A DNA stretch of 14,878 nucleotides from Bacillota bacterium (GTDB taxonomy: Bacteria > Bacillota > Clostridia > Christensenellales > Aristaeellaceae): positions 1-14,878 of the forward strand of contig JAEWAH010000048.1 of assembly GCA_023391725.1 (NCBI GenBank), written 5' to 3'. Below are positions 1 through 5,938 of the stretch, one piece after another. The translations under genes and the position numbers were made by a program. The notes beneath the pieces are model-generated. The model made no database searches. It had not been told where the DNA came from and saw nothing but the letters and a program-made list of their open reading frames with translations. The first letter of the stretch is position 1, and each line of letters opens with the position of its first letter.

Positions 1-177
1 CTGGTCAGCTGTGGAGTGGATTACTTGCAAGGATATTACATTTCCCTGCCCAGCATGCCCCCGCTGATACCCGGCCGGGAGATCCTCAGCCAGGTGAAGG
101 AAGCCCATGAAAGCATTTGCTACAAAAACGTAACTTTTCCGCACGAAATTGTAACATATTTCGATGTTCCGCAGTAA
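1..177 (+). CDS. C-terminal end of an EAL-domain protein, predicted cyclic di-GMP phosphodiesterase (5' truncated by window)
   Basis: Frame 1 is open from the first base to a TAA at 175-177 and gives 58 residues. The stretch GVDYLQGYYISLP near the start matches the last conserved block of EAL domains, where (G)xDYxQGYyxskP forms the final strand and helix of the TIM barrel. EAL enzymes linearise c-di-GMP to pGpG. The catalytic EAL motif and metal ligands would lie outside the window, so activity cannot be judged, nor whether GGDEF, PAS or membrane parts precede the domain. About 40 residues follow the motif, a normal C-terminal tail. The gene lies directly upstream, on the same strand, of a c-di-GMP riboswitch, which supports the assignment through shared signalling. 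No terminator hairpin is visible between its stop and the next promoter. Confidence 0.8.
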   Translation: MVSCGVDYLQGYYISLPSMPPLIPGREILSQVKEAHESICYKNVTFPHEIVTYFDVPQ

Positions 178-181
178 TCTC

Positions 182-210
182 TTGCTTTCTGCTTCTTATG
201 GTTCTATAAT
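182..210 (+). promoter_or_regulatory. Predicted sigma-A type promoter for the riboswitch-controlled gene
   Basis: A perfect TATAAT lies at 205-210, preceded after 17 bases by TTGCTT at 182-187, which keeps the conserved TTG of the -35 box. The expected start of transcription, about 217-218, falls just before the riboswitch aptamer, so the whole aptamer would be in the leader. Transcription from here would separate the secreted-protein gene from the EAL gene upstream. Confidence 0.65.
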
Positions 211-227
211 TCTTCTGGGGAGCCCCA

Positions 228-308
228 AGAAAATGGCAAAACAGCCGAAAGGCTGCGACGCAAAGCTACAGGGCCTTTGGTCAATCCAATGGCAGCCAGC
301 TACCGAAA
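228..308 (+). promoter_or_regulatory. Class I cyclic di-GMP riboswitch (GEMM-I) aptamer
   Basis: The layout matches the GEMM-I consensus piece by piece. P1 can form between GGCA (235-238) and TACC (301-304), with the same C-A mismatch as in the Vibrio Vc2 aptamer as I recall it. The next hairpin is CAGCC (242-246), a GAAA tetraloop (247-250) and GGCTG (251-255). It is followed by the conserved GACGCAAAGC (257-266). The third helix is GGGCC (271-275) with GGCaGCC (291-297), extended by TTGG (277-280) with CCAA (286-289) around a TCAAT loop. A small GGGG/CCCC hairpin (217-226) precedes it. The Shine-Dalgarno GGGAGG (309-314) begins only about five bases after P1, and no terminator lies between aptamer and start codon. 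Control is therefore probably at translation initiation. Whether ligand turns the gene on or off cannot be read with certainty. Confidence 0.92.
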
Positions 309-320
309 GGGAGGATCGGG

Positions 321-1586
321 ATGACTAAACAGAGGACATGGAAATTTCTCGCCTGGGTCTTGTGCGCCATCTTGCTCACATCTTCCATCATTCCCGCAGG
401 GATTGCGGACACCAGTGAACAGACAGGAAGCACGTCTTTGGGCATTGAACTGAAAGTAGAAAACGGTCTGGTGACTTCGGCTTATGCGTTGGGCAGTGAT
501 GGGCAGCGCTTGGAACTTGGCGCACAGCCTGCGGGGAAGACGGCTGAGGCTGCCGTAAGTGAGATCGTGAAAGCTTTAGCCGACGCAGGCTATCTTGCAA
601 ATGTTAAGGAAAATTCCCTTGTGATAACCGTTTCCGGATCAGACGAGCAAGCAGAAGAACTGGCAGGCATCTTGCGCCAAAGCGCCCAGGCTGCGGCCGG
701 AAGCGACCAATTGAAAGTCCGTACCGCTTTTGTGACGCCGGAACTTGCTGCTGAGGCAGACGCCCAGGGCATGTCCCCCAGCAAGTATCTGCTGATGCAG
801 TACATTGCTCTGAAGAAAGGCATTACCCTGGAGGCAGCTATCGCCCAGTATGGGCAGTTCACCGTCAGCCAGCTTCTTGAACAGTTCAAGGATGCCAAAT
901 CCTTGTTTGAGAATGGCAGTGAGGATGGAGAAGAAGGCCTTGACGGCCTGACTCCCGAACAGCAGGCTGCTTTGACCGCAGCCTTCAAGCAGCAAAAGGA
1001 TGCAGTCAACGAAGCGCAAAATACTTTCCTCAAGGCTTTTATCGCCATGAGGAAAACCTACAGGGATAAGATCAAAGACATCAAAAAGGAAAGCAAAGAT
1101 AAAGACGCCGGGGCTATCCAAGCCAGCCTTGACCAGCTGAAAGATCAGATGACGGCCGAGTACAATACCGCTTTGAGCGCGCGTGACACCGCTGTTCAGG
1201 CCGCCAAAGACGCTTTTCAGACAGCAGTCACGACCGCTGGGATCCCATTGGAGAAGATTGCAGTTTTCGTCAACTGGCCGCTGCACAGGGTTTCTTCTCT
1301 TGCGAGTCAACTGAAAAGCTTTCTGAAGGAATTCACCTATCACGAAAAGAAAGACAAGCCTGACGACGAAAATGACAATTCTGATGAAGATAAGGATGAC
1401 CACGGCAAAAAGGATGAAGGCCGCGGCAATCAGAATCATCAGGGTGGCAACAGCGGAAAAAAGGACGATGACCAGCAAGGCGATCATGATGACAACGGCG
1501 GAAAAAAGAATGACAATCGGCAAGGCCACAATGACAACGGCGGAAAAAGCGACAACCAGCAAGGCGACCAGGATGACGACGACTAG
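321..1586 (+). CDS. Secreted protein with RsgI-like extracytoplasmic domain, helical middle and Asp/Gly/Asn/Lys-rich repeat tail
   Basis: A 421-residue protein starting at an ATG seven bases after GGGAGG. Residues 1-29 form a signal peptide (basic MTKQRTWK, hydrophobic core, likely cleavage after AGIA). There is no lipobox, so it should be released or wall-associated. Residues about 38-190 resemble the middle, outer-surface domain of clostridial RsgI anti-sigma factors: a beta-rich part (GIELKVENGLVTSAYAL, then GYLANVKENSLVITV) and the block GMSPSKYLLMQYIALKKGI (150-168), which corresponds to the 'GiSpgKyxLyxxAkxxGi' stretch of that family. The cytoplasmic sigma-binding domain and membrane anchor of true RsgI are absent. 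Residues 210-300 are long charged helices, possibly coiled coil. Residues 342-421 are low-complexity and rich in Asp, Gly, Asn, Lys, Gln and His. No LPXTG signal or catalytic domain is visible. The riboswitch upstream implies that cellular c-di-GMP controls its synthesis, which fits a role at the cell surface or in the matrix. That role is inference. Confidence 0.8.
   Translation: MTKQRTWKFLAWVLCAILLTSSIIPAGIADTSEQTGSTSLGIELKVENGLVTSAYALGSDGQRLELGAQPAGKTAEAAVSEIVKALADAGYLANVKENSLVITVSGSDEQAEELAGILRQSAQAAAGSDQLKVRTAFVTPELAAEADAQGMSPSKYLLMQYIALKKGITLEAAIAQYGQFTVSQLLEQFKDAKSLFENGSEDGEEGLDGLTPEQQAALTAAFKQQKDAVNEAQNTFLKAFIAMRKTYRDKIKDIKKESKDKDAGAIQASLDQLKDQMTAEYNTALSARDTAVQAAKDAFQTAVTTAGIPLEKIAVFVNWPLHRVSSLASQLKSFLKEFTYHEKKDKPDDENDNSDEDKDDHGKKDEGRGNQNHQGGNSGKKDDDQQGDHDDNGGKKNDNRQGHNDNGGKSDNQQGDQDDDD
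1449..1577 (+). repeat. In-frame tandem repeats encoding the acidic Gly/Lys/Gln tail
   Basis: Three consecutive units begin at 1449 (45 bases), 1494 (42 bases) and 1536 (42 bases). Each encodes a variant of N-(G/S)-G-K-(K/S)-x-D-(N/D)-x-Q-G-(D/H)-x-D. Codon choice is also conserved: AAC GGC GGA AAA at the start and CAA GGC in the middle of the units. This points to duplication of a DNA unit rather than chance composition. The Asp/Asn/Gly pattern could bind divalent cations, but no canonical calcium motif such as GGxGxDxUx is present. Confidence 0.75.
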
Positions 1587-1672
1587 AAAACGGACATGAT
1601 GGGGATAGGAACTGAAGAAGTAAAGAAACAGGTCCCTCAACCTCCAGCTTCTGAAACTATTCAATAATAAAT

Positions 1673-1708
1673 AAAGCCGGCCAAACGTAGCGTTTGGCCG
1701 GCTTTTTT
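1673..1708 (+). terminator. Rho-independent terminator, probably bidirectional
   Basis: A perfect 15-bp stem (1673-1687 with 1691-1705) closes on a TAG loop. On the plus strand it ends in a run of six T (1703-1708), ending the secreted-protein transcript. The hairpin lies 18 bases past the stop of the convergent minus-strand ATPase gene. Read on the minus strand the stem is followed by TTTATTTATTATT, so it can terminate that operon too. Confidence 0.93.
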
Positions 1709-1725
1709 AATGTTCCGTGCTTTGT

Positions 1726-2547
1726 TTATACAACGTTCAGATCCCAGGGTTCGTAGATTTTGGGGACGTCGTTGATCAGACGTTTGGTGTATGCCGCTTT
1801 GGGAGACAGGATGACTTCGTCCGCCGTCCCGCTTTCTACGATCTTTCCATGCTCCATGATATAGACTGTATCGGAAATGTAATACGCAAGCCCGATGTCA
1901 TGGGTCACGAAAATGATTGTCATGCCAATCTCGTCGCGCAGCTTGAGCAGCATATCAAGGATTGTCGCGCGCGAGCTGGCATCGATCATGGAGGTGGGTT
2001 CGTCCGCGAACAGGATCGTGGGCTTCAAAAGGAAGATCCGCGCGATCATCAGCCGTTGCATCTGCCCGCCCGAGAGTTCAAACGGGTATTTGTTGGTCAA
2101 CTCCTTGAATTCCAGGTTGACGAAAGCGCAGGCCTCCGTCATCGCCTCGATCTTCTTTTCCTTCGACCAATCCTTGCCGCCGCGCATTTTGATGCAGTCA
2201 AGCAGCACACTGTCGATCTTGTGAAAAATGTTGTATGAGGAGAACGGATCCTGGAAGATTGCCTGTATCCCCTGCCAGTAATTCTTTTTCTGGCTGCGCG
2301 AGCGGATGTCCCGCGGCTTCCCCATGTAGAAGATCTCGCCTTCCGCCACGCTGGTGAGCCCAAGCAGCATTTTGACAAGCGTTGTCTTGCCGCTCCCGGA
2401 TTCGCCCACGATGGAAACAAACTCCCCCTGGCGGAATTCAAAATCCACGTGGTCAACGGCTACTGTCCGCTTTGCGCCGGCGCCGTAAATTTTTGTAACG
2501 CCCTTGCCGGAAAGGCAAAGCGGCCTCTCTTCATTCATTTGACTCAT
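1726..2547 (-). CDS. Opp/Dpp-family ABC transporter ATPase, OppF-like subunit without the C-terminal Cys extension
   Basis: A 273-residue nucleotide-binding protein that would power import from the cytoplasmic face. Walker A is GESGSGKTT (48-56), the Q-loop glutamine is Q99, the signature is LSGGQMQR (158-165), Walker B is TILFADEP with D182 and catalytic E183, and the switch histidine is H216. All ATP-site residues are present. It lacks the roughly 50-residue oligo_HPY tail with conserved cysteines found in its partner and in standard OppF (about 320 residues). The ATG at 2547 follows AAGGGAG and overlaps the end of the upstream ATPase gene by 17 bases, implying translational coupling. A second ATG three codons later is possible. 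It is the last gene of the operon and is followed by the shared terminator. Family is certain; substrate is inferred from context. Confidence 0.93.
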   Translation of the reverse strand: MSQMNEERPLCLSGKGVTKIYGAGAKRTVAVDHVDFEFRQGEFVSIVGESGSGKTTLVKMLLGLTSVAEGEIFYMGKPRDIRSRSQKKNYWQGIQAIFQDPFSSYNIFHKIDSVLLDCIKMRGGKDWSKEKKIEAMTEACAFVNLEFKELTNKYPFELSGGQMQRLMIARIFLLKPTILFADEPTSMIDASSRATILDMLLKLRDEIGMTIIFVTHDIGLAYYISDTVYIMEHGKIVESGTADEVILSPKAAYTKRLINDVPKIYEPWDLNVV

Positions 2548-3547
2548 CTTGATACATCTCCCTTAAATGCTGCACCGAGTGCCCACACCGGTAGGAGCGC
2601 CCCTCGCCAAACTCCACCATCGGCAGGGTCGCTATTCTGCACTGAGGTACCACATATTTGCATCGGTCCGCAAACCGACAGCCCGTTGGCGGATTTTTCA
2701 GGTTTGGCGGTGTGCCGGGGATCGCTTCCAGCTTATGCTCGCGTGTCCCCGCCTCCGGCACGATGATGGAATGCATCAGGCCCCGGGAATACGGGTGGAT
2801 GGGATCAAACACGGTCTGCTGGGCGGTCCCCATTTCCACGAACTGCCCGGCATACATGACCGCGATGTCGTCTGTCACGTTGTAAAGCAAGGGCAATTCG
2901 TGGGTGATGAAGATCATCGAGCGGATGAAGCCTTTCTCCATCATGTCGAAGATCATCCGAATGACCATCTTCTGGCTGGACACATCCAGCGCGCTGGACG
3001 GCTCGTCGGCGATCAGCACCTTGGGCGAGAGGATCGTGGAAATGGCGATGACCGTGCGCTGCTTCATGCCGCCGGATAGCTCCACGGCATGCTTCTCCAG
3101 TACTTCCTTGGGCAGGTTCAGGATCTCGAACCGCTGCCTCGCCAGGTCATAGATGTCTTTGCGCTTCGCCTTCGAGTCATGCGCTTGGATCACATCCTCA
3201 ATAAAGCGGATGATCTTTTGCGTGGGGTTGAGCGCGTTCATGGCGGCCTGGGGAATGTAGGCGATTTCCGTGCCGAGGATGGTCTTGCGGACCTCGTCGG
3301 GGGCCATGCCAGAGATGTTCTTCCCGTCGATGATGATATTGCCCGATGTATAATGCAGCGGAGCAAAATAGTAGCCCATCAGCGAAAGAGCAAGCGTGGA
3401 CTTGCCGCAGCCTGATTCGCCGGCGATGCCAAGGCTCTTGCCCTCCTCCACCTTGAAGGAGACATGGTCCACAGCGTAGATGCTTTCATTGAACCGGGTA
3501 ATGTACTTGGTGGTCAGTTCCTGCGCTTCAAGCATGATTTTTGCCAT
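2531..3547 (-). CDS. Opp/Dpp-family ABC transporter ATPase, OppD-like subunit with C-terminal Cys motif
   Basis: A 338-residue ATPase. Walker A is GESGCGKST (43-51), the Q-loop is Q100, the signature is LSGGMKQR (157-164), Walker B is KVLIADEP with D181 and E182, and the switch histidine is H216. The C-terminal oligo_HPY region includes HPYSRGL and the four cysteines C290, C296, C303 and C321 (spacing CX5CX6CX17C). In structurally studied Opp/Dpp ATPases such cysteines hold a [4Fe-4S] cluster; that this protein does so is inference. It pairs with the shorter ATPase encoded next to make an ATPase heterodimer under the two permeases. The ATG at 3547 follows GAGGAG and lies four bases beyond the stop of the preceding permease gene, so the genes are tightly coupled. 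Alternative substrate classes for this family are peptides, nickel and oligosaccharides. Confidence 0.94.
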   Translation of the reverse strand: MAKIMLEAQELTTKYITRFNESIYAVDHVSFKVEEGKSLGIAGESGCGKSTLALSLMGYYFAPLHYTSGNIIIDGKNISGMAPDEVRKTILGTEIAYIPQAAMNALNPTQKIIRFIEDVIQAHDSKAKRKDIYDLARQRFEILNLPKEVLEKHAVELSGGMKQRTVIAISTILSPKVLIADEPSSALDVSSQKMVIRMIFDMMEKGFIRSMIFITHELPLLYNVTDDIAVMYAGQFVEMGTAQQTVFDPIHPYSRGLMHSIIVPEAGTREHKLEAIPGTPPNLKNPPTGCRFADRCKYVVPQCRIATLPMVEFGEGRSYRCGHSVQHLREMYQDESNE

Positions 3548-3551
3548 ACGC

Positions 3552-4805
3552 TCAACTCCTCAGCTGCGGGTTGAACACTTGATCCAGCCCGGTATTCATC
3601 AGGTTCAGCGAGAAGCTGACCAGCGCGATCATCACGATCACGGGGAAGTACGCCCACCACGAGCCGTTCAGGTGTGCCAGGTAGGCCATGTTCCAAAACA
3701 TCATCAGCCCCAGGGTTGGCGTCTCCGTCGTTTTGGGGCCCAGGCCCAGCATGCTAAGCTGTGCTTCAGCCAGGATGCCAGAGCAGATTTGAAGAATCAG
3801 TGCCATTACCACATAGCTGGCGATGTAGGGCAGGATGTCTGTCGCCAGGATGCGCGGCAGGCTATGCCCGGACAGGCGCGAGAGGTTCACGTGATCGCGG
3901 TTGCGAAGGCTCAGTACCTGGCTGCGCACGGAGCGCGTTGTCCATACCCAGGATGTGCAGCCGATGACTGCCGCCACGATCATCGCGCCGCGTTTGTCCT
4001 GCCCCAGACTGTTAGAAATCAGGATCAGAAGCACGAACCCTGGGACGACGGTAAACAGATTCCCGATGAACATGATGATATTATCCACGATGCCGCCCAC
4101 GTAGCCTGCGATCAGCCCCAGCGTAAGCCCCAGGAACGTGGCGATCAGCCCGGCGAGCAGACCTATGCGCAAAGATACGCCTGTAGCGGCAAGAAGTTCC
4201 TTGAGCACGTCGCGCCCGAAGTTATCGGTGCCCAGCCAAAGCGTACGGACGTTAGCAACATCAGAAACATTGACGTAATCTGAATCCGCGACAGCCTTTG
4301 TCTGCGCCTGTTCTCCGGTTGCGGGGTCCTTCCCGTACACAAAAACGTCTTCTGTGTCAAGCAGCTCGTTAAGCGCGACGTCGATGCGGGCAGCACGCTT
4401 GCGGAACGCGCTGGTCAACCCTTTTGGCTTTAAATTCTCGTCATAGTTGTTGTGCCAAAGGTTGAGGAAGTCACTGAGATTCTCGGTATCTATAGCCGCC
4501 TCCGGGATCCCGAAAGCAACGAGCCAGTCCTTCATGGCAACGCGGTCATCCTCCGAAAGCTTGCTGCTTAAGCGCTTTGCGGCCGCGTCATCCAGCTGCA
4601 GGGTATAGGTAGTTGCCGAATCTATGCTGTCATACAGATTGATGTATGTCCCGGGTTTAAAGAATGTTCCCTGCCCCACCATTTCAAGGGGATTCCCGGG
4701 GTTGAACAGCGGATAGATTATAACGAAGGCGAGGATCAACAGAATGATGACGAATCCTATCATGAAATTCGTAGAATGAAAGACCTGTCTCAATTGATGT
4801 CTCAC
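3552..4805 (-). CDS. OppC-like ABC transporter permease with an enlarged extracytoplasmic loop
   Basis: A 417-residue permease starting with GTG at 4805, seven bases after AAGGAGG and 12 bases after the stop of the OppB-like gene. The first membrane segment is about residues 14-33. The core permease begins at LGTDNFGRDV (191-200), the typical 'hxLGTDxxGRDv' entry motif, and has further segments around 212-236, 240-262, 275-292, 325-345 and 386-405. The cytoplasmic coupling loop is around LSRLSGHSLPRILATDILPY (308-327), slightly divergent from the usual EAA form. Ordinary OppC/DppC proteins are near 300 residues. Here about 150 residues lie between the first segment and the GTD motif, much of it predicted helical and charged, giving a large domain on the outer face. 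It would form the translocation pore with the OppB-like protein. Confidence 0.92.
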   Translation of the reverse strand: MRHQLRQVFHSTNFMIGFVIILLILAFVIIYPLFNPGNPLEMVGQGTFFKPGTYINLYDSIDSATTYTLQLDDAAAKRLSSKLSEDDRVAMKDWLVAFGIPEAAIDTENLSDFLNLWHNNYDENLKPKGLTSAFRKRAARIDVALNELLDTEDVFVYGKDPATGEQAQTKAVADSDYVNVSDVANVRTLWLGTDNFGRDVLKELLAATGVSLRIGLLAGLIATFLGLTLGLIAGYVGGIVDNIIMFIGNLFTVVPGFVLLILISNSLGQDKRGAMIVAAVIGCTSWVWTTRSVRSQVLSLRNRDHVNLSRLSGHSLPRILATDILPYIASYVVMALILQICSGILAEAQLSMLGLGPKTTETPTLGLMMFWNMAYLAHLNGSWWAYFPVIVMIALVSFSLNLMNTGLDQVFNPQLRS

Positions 4806-4817
4806 GCGTCCGCCTCC

Positions 4818-5822
4818 TTACTCCGCCTGCGCAGCTTTGATGCGCGGGTCGATGATTCCATAGAGTATCTCGATGGCAAATATCGCTGTCAGCACCATGA
4901 CCGTGATGATCAACGTCACGCCAGAAATCAGCGGATAATCGCCGCTGGAAATCCCTTGGTAAATCGTACTGCCAAGACCTGGATAACTGAAGATGGTCTC
5001 GGCCACCAGGGCGCCGCTGACCATGGAACCGATGGACAGCGCAAGGCCGGTCACTTGCGGAAGCATGGCGTTACGGAACACATAGCCGACGATCTTGCGG
5101 TCCTTGACACCCAGGAAGCGGCTGTATTTCACATAATCCGCATTCAATTCGTAGATGGACATACTGCGCATGCCGATGGCCTGCCCGCCGATGGAGATCA
5201 GCACGATCGAGAAGAACGGCAGCCAGTAATGCTCGATTACAGATTGAAAGAATCTCCAGGACATGCTTGGCAGAAGGTCGAAAGCATACCCTCCCGCTGT
5301 GGGAAGCCATTTGAGCGTGATGCCGAAAATAACAAGAAGAGTGACTGCCAGGCCGAACGCCGGAAGCCCCCCAACAAACAAGCTGACGGGAACAAGAACT
5401 TTATCAAAGCCTTTGCGGATGTACGCCGCCAAGGCGCCAAGCAGGTTGCCAATCAGCCAGCCTATGATGATGGCTGGCAGCTGCAGGGCGACCGTCCACA
5501 TAACGGAAGCCATGACGATGTCAAGCACTGGACGCGGGTACTGCTGGAAGGAGATGCCCAGATCACCCTTGAACAGGTTGCCTACATAAATGAAAAATTG
5601 CTGCCAAAGAGGTTTATCAACACCGAATTTGCGCGCCCAGTCACGGTATATCTGATTGATTGTGTTTTGGTTGGTGATACCGGTGGCAATTTTACCGGTG
5701 ATGGCCTGCACGGGGTCGGCCGGCATCAGCCGCGGCAAAATGAAATTGAGGATCACGGCAACAATCAGCGTGATGACGAACCACATCAATTTTTTGAGGA
5801 AGTATTTCCTGTATCCCTTCAA
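4818..5822 (-). CDS. OppB-like ABC transporter permease
   Basis: A 334-residue inner-membrane permease. The first membrane segment is at 11-30, followed by the usual extracytoplasmic stretch with ADPVQAITG (35-43), and five more segments near 101-125, 141-168, 200-217, 253-275 and 299-323. The EAA coupling loop (about 225-255) contains ADYVKYSRFLGV and ends RNAMLP, as in OppB/DppB proteins. The start codon is TTG at 5822, chosen because AAGGGAGG lies eight bases upstream and the N-terminus then matches the family (basic residues followed by the first segment). It sits 116 bases downstream of the solute-binding protein gene, with a strong hairpin between them. The length is normal for the family. 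Confidence 0.94.
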   Translation of the reverse strand: MKGYRKYFLKKLMWFVITLIVAVILNFILPRLMPADPVQAITGKIATGITNQNTINQIYRDWARKFGVDKPLWQQFFIYVGNLFKGDLGISFQQYPRPVLDIVMASVMWTVALQLPAIIIGWLIGNLLGALAAYIRKGFDKVLVPVSLFVGGLPAFGLAVTLLVIFGITLKWLPTAGGYAFDLLPSMSWRFFQSVIEHYWLPFFSIVLISIGGQAIGMRSMSIYELNADYVKYSRFLGVKDRKIVGYVFRNAMLPQVTGLALSIGSMVSGALVAETIFSYPGLGSTIYQGISSGDYPLISGVTLIITVMVLTAIFAIEILYGIIDPRIKAAQAE

Positions 5823-5858
5823 CGCGTCTACCTCCCTTATGCCTCGTTTTATGAGCTA

Positions 5859-5917
5859 TTGATGGAGAAGGCCATGCTTCCCGGAGGAAACATGGCCTTC
5901 TCCGAAGGTTGCATCAA
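5859..5917. repeat. Strong intercistronic hairpin between the binding-protein and OppB-like genes
   Basis: A perfect 13-bp inverted repeat pairs 5864-5876 with 5891-5903. The outer bases TTGATG (5859-5864) and CATCAA (5912-5917) and an inner TTCC/GGAA pair can extend it. On the transcribed minus strand the stem is followed by ATCAATAGC and not by a T run, so it is not a normal terminator. Such hairpins after a binding-protein gene are known to protect the upstream mRNA from 3' exonucleases, allowing more binding protein than permease. That function is inferred here. Confidence 0.75.
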
Positions 5918-5938
5918 TCCGCTGAAGCGATATGGATG

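Noticed and set aside
1372..1599. A plus-strand frame overlapping the repeat tail, encoding Met/Thr/Lys repeats
   Set aside because: It is the tandem repeat read in a second frame, with no start signal of its own.
639..1664. A 341-codon minus-strand frame with many hydrophobic residues opposite the secreted protein
   Set aside because: Its runs of Val, Ile and Leu are the complement of the Asp/Asn/Lys tail codons. It would also contradict the promoter, riboswitch and terminator on the plus strand.
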